From Panorpa germanica (Eukaryota; Arthropoda; Insecta; Mecoptera; Panorpidae), in assembly GCA_963678705.1 (NCBI GenBank), contig OY783208.1, positions 2,728,001 through 2,792,000 on the forward strand: a stretch of 64,000 nucleotides of DNA, in the 5' to 3' direction. A program made the translations under genes and the position numbers. Numbering within the stretch: the stretch's first letter is position 1; each line of letters begins with the position of its first letter. The notes beneath the pieces are model-generated. The model saw only the letters and a program-made list of their open reading frames with translations, was not told where the DNA came from and did no database searches. Shown here in pieces: positions 12,087 to 23,453 of this stretch.

Positions 12087-12730
12087 TGTAGCCTTGATGT
12101 GGTTTAGATATTTGTCTTATAAATGTAAGTACCTTTCATGTGTTAAAGAATTGATTCAGATCGTGTAAAACGATATAGATAGCACTAGATCGTTGTCCAC
12201 TTTATATAGAAATGAATTGCGAACTAAAACTGTGCACTGTATATTGATAAAGTTGCCTGCCAAAACCTCAAATATCCAATTATATTTATTCAATTCGCAA
12301 TATTACAGAAGTTATTAACGATTGATATTATCATTGCTTCCTCACCTTCTTCCCCACTACCAATTTCCAACCTTTACCATCACTGTTAAACAAGAGAAGT
12401 GCGAAAGAGATGCAGAATTAAACTTCAAAGCTACAGCAGCTGTTGAGTCGACCCATAATGTTTTAATATAATGTCGTGATATAAAACGAAGAATAAATAA
12501 CATTAGTTATTATTTAACGAGTACTTGACGTCATCATATATTAAGGGGGAAGGAAATACAAACTTAATGGGATAACTTCTTTTTTAACACCTACTTTTCG
12601 GAGCGCGTAGGTGGTATGGCCCTTTAAATAGATCTACGTCATTTTTGGCTATTTAACAGCACGTGTGCAATTGGCTACGAAGGCTGCCATGTCCTTACTT
12701 TCATGAAAGGATCAAAATGCTTCCCAGCCG
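12087..12730. repeat. Conserved intergenic block before the ORF
   Basis: Collinear with 31947-32630 and 53360-54060. It includes a stretch (about 12230-12320: tattgataaagttgcc, cctcaaatatccaatta) that is a diverged relative of MITE-1. No gene is seen. Confidence 0.5.
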
Positions 12731-13066
12731 ATGATGAAAAATAAGGCATTCCATTTCTTCACCAATAAGTCTGTATTGAAGTATTCCGGCTTATCTTTGT
12801 ACAACGTCTTGAGACAAATATCACAAATAGCTCGACGAGATATTGTGAAGATTAGTTCAAGTTTTGCAGACATTCGCAGGCACTTTTTGTGTGTCCTTCA
12901 GCTGATAAGACCACCGCTGATAAGTATTATAAGGATAGCCCAATGTTCCGTTAAATACATTATCAAAAGTCTACTTATATTTGGAGGTTATCTTTCAGCA
13001 GAATATTTGACAGCACACGTGTATAAACAAGTTGACAGGCAAGGTATCAATTATTTAAATAAATAA
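12731..13066 (+). CDS. Conserved hypothetical ORF, 111 residues
   Basis: Not recognised. The frame stays open in three of five copies (here, near 32636-32926 and near 54063-54353), with a shared core from KYSGLSLYNVLRQ to QGINYLNK and few changes. The C-terminal third is moderately hydrophobic (SVKYIIKSLLIFGGYLSAEY). Only this copy has an ATG upstream of the core; in the others an in-frame stop lies there. The opposite strand is also partly open, with a CDIC motif. It may be the remnant of a captured gene or transposon rather than a working gene. Confidence 0.25.
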   Translation: MMKNKAFHFFTNKSVLKYSGLSLYNVLRQISQIARRDIVKISSSFADIRRHFLCVLQLIRPPLISIIRIAQCSVKYIIKSLLIFGGYLSAEYLTAHVYKQVDRQGINYLNK

Positions 13067-13935
13067 AATGTAGGTATAGTTACATTAAGGATTAAGAAAT
13101 AATAAAAACTCAACGCAATATGAAAAGTGGGCCAAAACAACAAATAATGGTCCAGCAAAATCTGGAGAGTCTATCAGAGTTTGCTGTAAAGTGAGTAACT
13201 TCAAAACACTATTACCAGAGCTACGGAAAATTGAATAAACACACCTAGATTACGATAATACCACCCTGTATCATGTCATCACGAACATGCCAGCAACATA
13301 AAGAAGGTTTCCACGTAACGGATGTGATAACGCGTTTCCGTTTTGATTAGAAACGATTCAAACTTGTCTAACCTTGAAATAAATTATTCAACTGCGTCTT
13401 ACATTAAGCAATTCATTTGTTTTATTTCGTCTAAAGTAAGGTTTTGTTAACAACTGTCTCTGCTTCCAATAACATTCGTAGCTTTAGTTTTATTTACGTA
13501 ACAATGTTACTTTCAAACATTACACTTATTTAACACAAGTATCAATTTACTACGTTTTTACATCGGGCAACACTGCGCAACTGAATCCAGTATTTGTGGT
13601 GGTGTCAGTATTGTTTGCTTCTGCACTTAACTGTACTTAACTATGCTTGCACTAGATAATAAATACAAAAGATTCTTTATTTTCTTTTCTACGTTTTACT
13701 TTGATAACTAAAGTAACTATTTTGATTAAAAAAGAGAAAATTAAATTAAACAAAAAATGTTGTTTATAAAATAATCTTTAATTTATTTCAAAGGAATGAA
13801 GAGAAAAACACTTTATTTGTAGTTTAATAATAAAAGCGTGGTGCGCTTAATTAATCTAAAATTTGTATTCTACTTTAAATAATTATATCACTAATATTAT
13901 GCTATGTTATCTAAGTTATATACATGTTACATAAT
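13067..13935. other. Intergenic, 3' flank of gene A
   Basis: No gene is seen. The half next to gene A is mirrored, inverted, behind gene B (about 29760-30110). On the minus strand ATAAA-type signals follow the gene A stop near 13800-13850, in the sequence equivalent to the AATAAA at 29927 behind gene B. Confidence 0.5.
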
Positions 13936-16040
13936 CTATACATTCACACTGATAGAGTCGTATAAAATTTCCTCGTAGTGATTTTCTTCGGGCTCGATGT
14001 CCTCCTGTTCCAAAGGTTGGGGCCCTGAAAAACACATCGAGTTAATAGTGAACATACCCAATTAAAACTACCTTACTTTCTTTGTATTTACATTTTTTAA
14101 TTATTGTTTAATTGTTGTATTTGAAGCTTTAAGTAACAATGTTACACAATGTGCTTGTAAAAGCAACTAATTGACTTTTCAATAATTAGGTTGGACGTTC
14201 TCTAATTTCGTACCTGGACTATCGGGCAGGACCGCTAAATAGGTAGGCTGCACTCCTACATCGTCATAAAGTAGAGGGAACCTGGGGTAATCATAATCTG
14301 GACTGGATCTGTCATCATCATCAGCCCTTGCAGGTCCGACGTCATCATAAAGTTCATTTAACATAACTGCATCGTTGACATTCGGGTTCGGGTTCGTCCT
14401 TCTCCGTTGTTTATATAACACCATGGCAGCAATTACTGAAAAGGAACAGGTTTTCCATGTAGTAATTATTAATTAAATGAGTTAGGAACACTTAATTATG
14501 TTTTGTACTTAATAAGCTTAAAATTCATTTTACTCTGGATGTACAGGGAGCATTTTATGTTTGAAGTGAAAGAAGACAAGATAAACTGCTGAAATAGCAC
14601 AAAATAGCTACAAGAATGTTAAGGAAGATGTATATTATAAAATGGTGTTACATTTAAAAGTAATTCAGGAAAACATCGGCCTGGAACATAAAACGCATGT
14701 CATCCCCACTTTCTGAACTCTCTCTGAATTAAGATTGTAGGCCACCGTTAATTGTTAGGAGGGTTGTCTATTCTACAATTAAGATAAATAGGATTGTAAT
14801 TCTAACCTGCAAATACACCAACAGCCAGTGCAGCCGAAGTTACCACGATCCATGTTGTGTTCTGATTTTCGTCAACTTTTCGCTGCGGTTCAATTTTTAG
14901 TCGTTTTATATGACGCAGCTCAGAATCTTCAATTTGTTTCACTGAGTCGGCATTCAATAAATTATGACTTAAATCAATTTCGTTCAAATCTGGTTGCGTT
15001 TCTTGTAAAGATTTGTTGGTATGCGTCAAATTGTAAGATGTAAACTGATTAGAAGACAAATCTACTTTTTCCAGCCTCCCTTGAGTCGCAGAGCCACAGA
15101 ATTTATCCAGGGCTATCCCATGAAGTTCATTGTGAGATAGATATAAATGTGTTAAATTGCCCGGTATACACAGAGGGAAACTTTTAAGTTTGTTGTTGCC
15201 TAAATACAAATACTGAAGGTTAATCAAATGTTGAAACGATTCGTCCAGGTGAGTCAATTCCGTGAAATTGTTTAAAAGAAACGGATCAAGGGATGTGATT
15301 TTGTTAAATGATAAACTTAATTCCTTTAATCTCGTCAACCCTTTGAAATGATTTTGCGTTATCGTCTTTAAATTGTTGCTATCTAAAAATAACCGTTCCA
15401 AGTTATGGAGGTCCCTAAATGCGTCTGGTTCAATATCTGCCAGCTGATTGATATGCAAATGCAATTCAGTTAGGTTTGGACAACCAGAGAATGTGCCGGA
15501 CTTTATTGAACGGATTTTATTATTAACCATCGAAATATAAACCAATTCTTGTAAGTCTATAAAAATTTTATTATTTAATTCAGTAATTTCGTTATAAGAT
15601 AAATCTAAGTGTTTCAACATTGCTAAGTTATTTAAACGAATTTCCTTAATTTTATTTCTATTCATATTTAACACCTTTAAATTTTTCAAATTACTAAATA
15701 CATTTGGGCCAATGTTTTGGATACCATTTGCTCTTGGTGTTATGTCTTCTATTTCAGTTAATCCTCTAAAAGCCCCATCTTCTATTCCGTTAATTTTACC
15801 ACTTAGGTAAAGTACTTTAAGGCTTGTGAAATTTTCAAAAGCATTGGCCTCTATTTTGTCAACATTTATATTTATCACCTTAATCCTTCCCACACTGGAC
15901 GGATCTGCAATGTTCCAATCTCTTGAAATTGATTTCATTATGTTCGCATCATCGAAGGTAAGTTCTCTGTCACGATTGTTTAACTGAGCAGCCACACTAA
16001 CGACGCACGCAACCAAAAGACACATCATCGCACCACGCAT
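13936..16040 (-). CDS. Gene A: LRR transmembrane receptor, altered C-terminus
   Basis: Three exons: 16040-14807, 14435-14214 and 14024-13936, with GT-AG junctions and consistent phases, giving 514 residues. It encodes a probable cell-surface receptor: a signal peptide (about 1-19), roughly 12 LRRs to about residue 380, a very short stalk, and a transmembrane helix (about 397-418) split by intron 1. The tail then begins KQRRRTNPNPN and carries YDDV, YDYP, YDDV, YLAV and YEEI. Compared with B and D, about four central LRRs are absent (LTELTHLDESFQHL joins directly). Exon 2 is one codon shorter than in paralogs. A deletion has removed the usual stop after YEEI, so translation continues as LYDSISVNV and adds another tyrosine motif. 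Function is inferred from architecture only. Confidence 0.85.
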
Positions 16041-16330
16041 TGTGATTTTGTTGAAACACGAAATAATATCGAAACACTGAACTACAATTACGTTTGGTTT
16101 ACTTTGGTGTAATTATTCACTGCACTGTAATTGTTAACAGACACTGATTAAGTCAGCGAGGGCCCGGTAACTAATTTCTCGCTTCCTTTTCTCCACAGCT
16201 TTTATATCAATTTGAACACAATGGGTGCCATTAAGGAGATGTGTCATACAAAGACGGTTTTCATTTCCACATTGACGACATTTGGCGCTGTCACACTTCC
16301 TTTGGATTAATCACGTGATTCAAGTTTACA
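16041..16330 (-). promoter_or_regulatory. Gene A promoter and 5' leader
   Basis: A TATA box (TATAAAA read on the minus strand) lies at 16200-16206, about 160 bases before the ATG. The start-site region shares aaattagtta..ctcgct..cagtgtct with the plus genes. Further upstream are a degenerate CRE (TGACGACA, 16273-16280) and an E-box CACGTG within AATCACGTGATT at 16312-16317, also shared by all paralogs. Transcription probably starts near 16170. Confidence 0.65.
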
Positions 16331-16508
16331 TTTAGTCATTTTCTTACCTAGTTCTTACCGGTTTATCTTTTTGATAGTGTTACTTTCATTAAAATTATTA
16401 ATTTGTAGTTTTTGGGTTTTAAGGAAATGTTTGTTTTCTTTTAGAGAAATATGTCCGTGATTTTAAGTAGATTGCACAATGGGACATATTTTAAATTAAA
16501 CTATTTAA

Positions 16509-17150
16509 GGTGAAACGATTCTTGGTCATTTTTCTAGCGAAATATAGATGACGATACTATACAGCAGGTTAAATATTATCAAAAAAACCATGTTTTTTAT
16601 GTTTAAATCGTTTTATGTAAGTAACTATAAACGCGAATCAAAATCTAAAGCTGCAATTAGTTAGATGAATAACGTATCTACATTTTAAGCTTTCTTCCAC
16701 TGACTTTTAATGAGTTGGAACCGCAAAAATAAATTTTGAAAATGAATATATTCTAGTTAAATTTCGATTTTTATATTTTTATACTCTATATATATTTAAG
16801 TTTTAAGCGTAAATTTGAGAACCATAATAAAGGATATAAAATTTATGACAAAACCTTAGAAATGTTATCAGTCATATAAAAATTGGAATTTAACTAGAAA
16901 ATATAGCAATATTCATTTTCAAAACTTATTTTTGCGGTTCCAACTCATTAAAAGTCAGTGGAAGAAAGCTTAAAATGTAGATACGTTATTCATCTAACTA
17001 ATTGCAGCTTTAGATTTTGATTCGCGTTTATAGTTACTTACATAAAACGATTTAAACATAAAAAAACATATTTTTTTTATAATATTTAACCTGCTGTATA
17101 GTATCGCCATCTATATTTCGCGAGAAAAAATGAACAAGTATCTTTTCATC
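16509..17150. mobile_element. Foldback element with TTAA target sites, copy 1
   Basis: Two inverted arms of about 230 bases (16509-16740 and 16920-17150) begin GGTGAAACGAT and end ATCTTTTCATC. TTAA lies directly outside each end (16505-16508, 17151-17154). The TTAA duplication points to piggyBac-type mobilisation; no transposase is present. Copies stand upstream of genes A, C and E. Confidence 0.75.
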
Positions 17151-17154
17151 TTAA

Positions 17155-17444
17155 AATAATTTATCAAAAATCTAAGCTTCAGTTAACGACATCTATTGAA
17201 GAGTATCTTAAAATATTTATGATTTGTTATGTGTTCAATAGATGACGCCCAGAGTGTATGCAACCTAAATAACACTGTCTGAATATTCATATTTAAAGAC
17301 AATGAAATATGTATATATCAAAGAAATTTACAAAAACATTGACAGAACCGTTTTCGATCTACTATACAAATTTCAGTAGGATATAGGCATACAAACCTAC
17401 ACCTGGAACATTACAAACATATAACGCATTTTAGTATAAAAGAA
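17155..17444. other. Intergenic
   Basis: Collinear in all three units (36674-36956 and 58710-58980); no gene or known element is recognised. Confidence 0.4.
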
Positions 17445-17766
17445 AAATAATCTTTATTGAAAATGTAGCTTCCTTACATTAGTTTATTATTACATTTTAT
17501 TTCTTTTTGACATTTATTTGTATAGCCAAACCCTGATGATACATTTCTGGTTACCTACCTCTCCTCTGATTAATATCCTAAATAATGAACCATTGATACT
17601 ATTTGGTAGTAGTCACGGCAGAGGTAAACAGTCGTAATTAAGCAAACAACGGTATCAGGGGCCAGCGAGTGAATAATTAGGGAAATGAGCAACTCGTTCA
17701 CAAATGACAAATTGAACTAGCATGAGATGTCACATTAAACAGGGGCGTGACTTTCTTAAAGAACTA
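17445..17766 (-). repeat. Dispersed flank repeat R1 (upstream context)
   Basis: R1 copy located beyond the promoter of a minus gene, unlike the copies at 1290, 11118, 31025 and 52425, which lie in gene 3' flanks. Confidence 0.6.
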
Positions 17767-17929
17767 ATTTTAAAACAGAGAATAGAAAGTTAAAAATAAG
17801 ATTAATTCTTGCCGACAAGTTAAGTTTTGTTTTGCATAATTATAGCCTTGTCGATGTGTCTTTTATAAGGGCATGACCTTCTGATGTGCTAAGGATCTAA
17901 TTGAGATCATTGTACACTTAATATTTAAT

Positions 17930-18930
17930 TGAATCAAATCTGAATTTCTATAAAACTGCACTGTATATTGATAAAGTTGGCTATCATAACCTCAAATATC
18001 CAATTAATTTTATTCAATTCGCAATATTATAGAAGTTATCAACGATTGAAATAGTCATTTGAATAATTAAAGAGGTAAAAAAATTCATTAAATTAAAGAA
18101 GTACAAAAGCACTGGCGTAGCTAGGTATGGGCCAGTCGGTGCTGAGCACCGGGGCTCTCAAGCTCAGGGGGGCCGTCGGAGCCTGACCAACAAACCTCGT
18201 ATTGTACTAGCTAAAAATTCTCCCACCTTTGGAATGTAAATAAAATAGGATGCAACACGACTTTAAGGTAGTACTGTCGGTCAAAGAGTTACCGTTTAAT
18301 ATTTTCTAAAATTTGGCAAATTAGTAGATTATAATAAGATAATGATCTCGTTAAATTTTAGAAAATCTGCAGAGAACCAGTAAAAATATATTGAACTTTA
18401 AATATTTGAATTAACATTGAGGCTTATGAGAAATCACAGTTTTTATTTCATTTTATAAAAAGAACAGTTTAGATTTAGATTTATCGAAGGTAGACCAGCT
18501 AAGCATTGTTGTGAGGTATGCAGTAATAACCAGGGCCCTATTCCTGAGTCTTGCAAACAATGATCGTGATCGAACAGATCTGATTTACATGAGTGAAACA
18601 TTTTATGAATCACTTTTAAAAGAGTATTCCTGTACATTTCCTGAATTTTATTATTAATTATTGTTATCTTCACATTATGTTCACTTTTAAAAGTGATTAT
18701 TAAAATGTTTCACTCCAGTTAGGTCCAGGGTTACCTAGCTACGCCACTGTACAAAACAGATGAAAGTTAAATGTAATAGCGTTTTGACACCAACAAATAT
18801 TACGCAGTAAAACTTTAAATAGCTATATCTCCGTTAATTTTTGAATATTTATAAAATAAAAACGCCTATATACGTTTATTAACAAATATTTCAATAATGA
18901 ATTAGAAAATCGACCCTAAAAAGTCATTTC
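17930..18930. repeat. MITE-1 relative split by a hAT MITE
   Basis: The part before 18102 (tattgataaagttggct, cctcaaatatccaatta) resembles one half of MITE-1. The part after 18757 (agctatatctccgttaattt, aaaatcgacc) resembles the other half. The hAT MITE sits between, so this is a nested insertion into an older, diverged MITE-1 relative. Confidence 0.55.
18110..18749. mobile_element. hAT-type MITE, copy 1
   Basis: The 640-bp element has termini CACTGGCGTAGCTAGG and CCTAGCTACGCCACTG. It is flanked by TACAAAAG (18102-18109) and TACAAAAC (18750-18757), a one-mismatch 8-bp target duplication as expected of hAT elements. The 76-residue minus-strand frame at 18443-18673 is incidental: it shares a repeat block (ttcctgagtcttgc) with unrelated sequence near 3900. 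Confidence 0.85.
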
Positions 18931-19241
18931 ACAGCTCAATTACTAAAATAAAATATTCAATCGCACAAAAAAAAAAACAAATAAAAGTAAAATACCTTTA
19001 TTTAGTTCATTTATACTATTTTTAGACATTTGCTGTTGTTTCTTTTGTGAAATATTATTTATTAAGTGAAAATAATTAATTTGTAATTTTAGCTCGACGC
19101 TTTCAATAATGCAAAACTATAGGGATCGTGCGTGAAATATAGAGGCAGCACTGCAGTCGGAGCGAGCGCTCTCAGGTGCTTGATTGGTGAACATAGTGGG
19201 ATCAAAACAAACATTTAATAACATTAAAAAAAAATTATAAC

Positions 19242-20062
19242 TATGGATAAAATAATAAAATATGGATTTCAACATGGAGTTAATAATATAATACATGGCC
19301 AGAACGATGAAAAAGGTAAGGTTGTTGAAAAAACGAATAACATTAGAACTGTCATGTCATGTCAAAGTGTATCAAATCTTTATGATGGTGACAATTTCTG
19401 TACGTTATAACATTAAAATTAGAAAGCTCGGAAATTTGTTTATTTATTTATAAGAATAATTATATAATCATTATTTTCAGGTTGATACAAACCGATACGT
19501 TAGTACTGCTGTTTGCACCTGTAAAGCTGGTCTTGGGGGCAAGTGTAAGCATATATGTGCGTTAATTCAGTACGTTAATTCTCCCGAAACATTGTCATAG
19601 AAAACGAGTCATTCTCAGCAATGGGGTAAGCCTACTCAAAAGCAATTACTAGGGTACGACAAAGGTGAAAGGATGTCTAAACTCTTTCCTCCCCCAGTTT
19701 TGTCTGCTGAAATGACTCAGTTAAAACCTATCAAACTTACAGTAGCAAGTATACCTGAATCTTTGAAAAATACACCGCTTCGAAAAATCTTGGAGCTTGA
19801 AGAGAAAGAAGATATTGTAATAACACCAGCAGGATCAATGTTAGAAATGATACAAATTAAAGCTAAAGAAGACCTCGAGAAGAAAGCAAAAAAAGTAGTA
19901 AATGATATATTTACATTGCAAACTTTGAATGTAATATTTAGTCAGGATGTTATGGTTACCGAGGAAATGTACACATTCTATCAAAAAGCAGCAGTTTTAT
20001 TTTACCCAATACATACAAAAATTATACTCCAAATACTCTACAGAGTAACAATACATTTATAA
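19242..20062 (+). pseudogene. SWIM zinc-finger ORF of ISL2EU, copy 1 (broken)
   Basis: A first segment from ATG at 19242 (MDKIIKYGFQ) is followed, after an AG acceptor near 19482, by VSTAVCTCKAGLGGKCKHIC, a clear CxC..CxH SWIM finger. The reading then runs on to SKLFPPPV and a Lys/Glu-rich stretch ending at 20062. In this family the SWIM region is normally followed by a YqaJ-type nuclease; none is seen here, so the ORF looks truncated. This copy also lacks about 33 bases near 19317 relative to copy 2 and has a stop at 'tcatag' near 19598. Confidence 0.75.
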
Positions 20063-20429
20063 TTATCATTAGTACATTACTTTTTAGTTATAAATTATAA
20101 AATGACCTAAGAATAATTTTGCAATCGACCAAATGTGATACTAAACTGATCTTAAGAATAGTTAATTATAAATTGACAGATTAATTATCAAAGATAAGCA
20201 TAAATTTGGCAATTTTGATAAAATTATTATTATTTAAATTATTTTTTGTACGAATTAATTACGAATAGTGAGAATAGTGTCAAGAGTTATTATAAAACAA
20301 AGAAATTATAAACATTAAATGTGAATTTAATTAAGGAAATAAAACCTTTGCTTTTTGGAAACAATTAAATCATTTTTATTTAATACAATTAGAAATTTAA
20401 TTCGGTTTTTACAGTTGTTCGAAAAAGTT

Positions 20430-22138
20430 TCATTTGTCAACTTCTTTATCTTTAAACAATGGCTTCTGTACATTTACCAAAGCACAAATAACAAAAACAA
20501 TTTCATCAATGTGAGGAAATAATGAATTAGGTACTTTTGATAGAATTCTAAAGTCCTTAATTCGTTGATTTACTCGTTCTATATGTATCCTCACAGAAGC
20601 AATGTTGTATGTTTCGTCAACTTCTTCAGGAGTGAATTGATATTTGTGGCCAAAAGGAGGCATGATACAAATAGCATTTTTATTTTCGACTTGAGTTTTA
20701 ATCTGGGGAAATCCTTTGTCGGCAAGAACAACGTCACCGGGCTCAATTAAATCAATCAAACCACAATCGTTTGTAATGAAGCAATCACCAGCACGGCCAC
20801 CATAACATTTGGAGACATAACTTATAAATCCATTTGGCGCACAACCCACCATAAACTTGACAGTATGATGATGTTTATATTCAGAATACATTAATACTTT
20901 TTGTCTAACTTCTGGTGGTACTTCAGTGTAAACTTCAGTACAATCAATTATCACACGCGTGTCTGGGTAATGCCGCTTGAAAGATTCTGGTAGAGATGCA
21001 CGTATTGTTGATTTTGATGGCCAAACAATAAAACTTTGCAGCAAAATATTTAACTGCTGTATGTGTTTCACAAATATCCTATGGGCAGAAGTTCGATGAA
21101 TATTGTAAAATACTGCCAATGCAGTAAATGATAAACCCGTCTTCAATTTAACTAATGTTATCAGGAAACTTGTTTTTTTGTCTACTTTTGAGGCTTTACA
21201 GTCTGGCAACATAGTTAAAAGCCATGAAGAAATTGCTAATGTCACACCCGTTAAGCTGCTCATTGCCTCGTCTGTATTAATTGAAGGGAGTCCATGAAAA
21301 CCTTGACAAGATTTACTAAGATCTATATTTATTGGATCACAACTCGAATCTTGAACATTTTTTATAATTGGTATGTTAGCTTCACACATTTTATTTTGTG
21401 TTTTTTTTTATTGGAATATTTACCTGTACTGATGCCGTGCTTAAATCGTTATTATAGTTGTGATTACAAAAAAAATATGTCAAATCTTCATAAACTTCGT
21501 CTGTGACTATCTCTGTTTGACAACTTATGCTTCGTTGCACAGGCTTCATCGTAACAGTTTCAACATGAATTTCAATCTGATGTTCTTTAACACTACTTGC
21601 TTGTTCTTCATCACCTGGCTCCATTACTGTATCCATCGTATTTTCAATGGTTATATTATTTCTATTTTTTTCACTGACAATACATTTATTGTTGGAAACG
21701 TTGTAAGGATTGAATGTTTCTTTTTATATTTTCACGTCCAGGAAAAATCGAAGGAACATAAGATGGATGTAACGGATGCTCTGATTTTTCATTATTTACA
21801 AAATGGGTACTACAAATTCTCGAATATTTATTTGGTACCCAGTCTTTTGGATTTTCTCTGAAATCAAAGAAAAGAATTAAGAGGTTAAGCCATAATTATA
21901 AGAAAAATGTCACAAATATTATATATAATTAATATATTATATAATTTATATATTAATATTATACTTACACGTAATTTTTCACTGCATTTATCCAATGTTT
22001 ACGTTTTACTATTTTTCATGAGGCTCCTAACACGCTCTCTGGAAATTTATAAAATTTCACTTATACACCGAATCCACGTTCTCGTCGTGATGTATTATTA
22101 CATCCGAAAATACAACAATTTTTTCTCGAAGCTGACAT
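20430..22138 (-). pseudogene. THAP-DDE transposase of ISL2EU, copy 1 (broken)
   Basis: Exon 1 (22138-21969) starts MSASRKNCCIFGCNN, the first half of a THAP zinc finger. Exon 2 (from 21857) supplies YSRICSTHF and the closing PSIF. The C-terminal part (21389-20430, 319 codons) has a helix-turn-helix and a DDE_Tnp_4 catalytic domain with visible acidic residues in IIDCTE, LADKGF and RIHIERVNQ. Lesions: a TAA in the THAP exon (22061-22063), a deletion near 21700 that brings in a stop, and a 9-T run near 21410 that shifts the frame relative to copy 2 (8 T). No active enzyme is expected. Confidence 0.85.
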
Positions 22139-22281
22139 TGATAAAAAAACTTGAATATATTTTATTTATAATTATTAAAAAGTAAATCACTTATGTTTAC
22201 GTTAAATACATGATCCCAACTGCTTTGGATACTTGCCGCTAGTTAGCGTAAAAGTCTAGATGCACGGTCCCTATTGTTTAA

Positions 22282-22700
22282 CTTATAAGCCAGCAACGTT
22301 GCAAATCCAAATTTGAGCGGGAAATTCAAAGTCGGAATAAATATTTTATAAAATATGACAATTTATTGGTGAAAGAACCAAATCACGCATGCGTCAACAC
22401 TCGTAAATTTGCAGCGTTGCAAAATTTATAATTCCTTTTTCAAAATATTTAATTTGAATTTAAATTGAATTAATATAAATTTGATATTAATTATAGGTAA
22501 TTTTTAATTTATTAAACTATTATATGCATAAAAAAATCAATTTAACAAGTAAAAAGCAGTTTAATAGGGAATTGAAAAATTCATTTTGAAAGGTACAGTC
22601 CCAATATTTGCTCGTCCCTCATGTACTTCGTATTTTGCATTTCGTATTACCGAGAGATAAACATTTTGCATTGGCGGTACGTCCTATACCTCCTTAAGTA
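22282..22700. repeat. Dispersed repeat R2, short copy
   Basis: TTATAAGCCAGCAACGTTGC to TACCTCCTTAA. It begins eight bases after the ISL2EU target site, and this is where unit 3 stops matching. Confidence 0.6.
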
Positions 22701-23449
22701 ACTACAGCGTGACATTATTATTGAAACATTATAAAATTACAATTTCCGTACAAACTCGTAACAATCTGCAAACGACCATATGCTAATAATATAATAAATA
22801 TAAAATACGACAAATAAACTTATACCTAATACAAATAGTTAATACAACCAAACCGCTGCCTAGTTGTTTCTAGTAAAAAGCATTCCGCTATTCCAAATAT
22901 TGTCACCGCCCAAATGGTTTAAAGCAAAACACTTCGCTGTAGTAATTAGTAGTTTACGTTTGGTAATTAGAATTATTCCATCATTAACATAGCCACAGAT
23001 GTGTATTAAATATATTCAATATAACCTCGTACTAGCAAACTTATTTACAATGGATATAGTTAGTAGAACCCATCGTTGTCGTAGAACGTGGATATATCAT
23101 TATTACCTAGTTCCAACCTATCGTTGCAATACAATAGATATAGGTAGTCGAATCATCGTTTTAGTATAAAACAACAAATCACTCGTAGTAACAAGAAATA
23201 TTATATTTCTCTTTCAAGTTAACAAATCAGACAGTCCATTTTAAATCTAAGGTTTCAGCGACCACCCGAAAATTATTCAATAATTCAGAGCATTAAAAAC
23301 TCGCATGCGTCGTGTACATGAATTTCTTAATAAATTATCTATTATATACATAAAAAAATAATTGTAACAAGGCATACATTAAAACTTGCACCGAACCGCA
23401 CCTTTGTTGACACTGATCCTTACTTTTTTACATGAAATTGTTTTATAAA
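22701..23449. other. Intergenic, units 1 and 2 only
   Basis: AT-rich sequence matching 42281-43030 with scattered changes; no gene or known repeat is recognised. Confidence 0.4.
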
Positions 23450-23453
23450 TTAA

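Larger units (their letters stand above)
19121..22272 (+). mobile_element. ISL2EU-like DNA transposon, copy 1
   Basis: The 3152-bp element starts AGGGATCGTGC and ends GCACGGTCCCT (10 of 11 terminal bases complementary), and is flanked by AT on both sides (19119-19120, 22273-22274). It contains a plus-strand SWIM-finger ORF and a minus-strand THAP-DDE transposase, a combination that, with the AT target, is typical of ISL2EU elements. The uninterrupted target survives at 60672-60682 in unit 3. Both genes are broken. Confidence 0.88.

Noticed and set aside
14179..16040. Toll-like receptor with TIR domain
   Set aside because: The cytoplasmic tail is short, acidic and tyrosine-rich, with no TIR fold motifs and no LRR cysteine caps of Toll type.
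18443..18673. 76-codon frame in the hAT MITE (also 59979-60209)
   Set aside because: It is internal to a non-autonomous element and broken in the middle copy.
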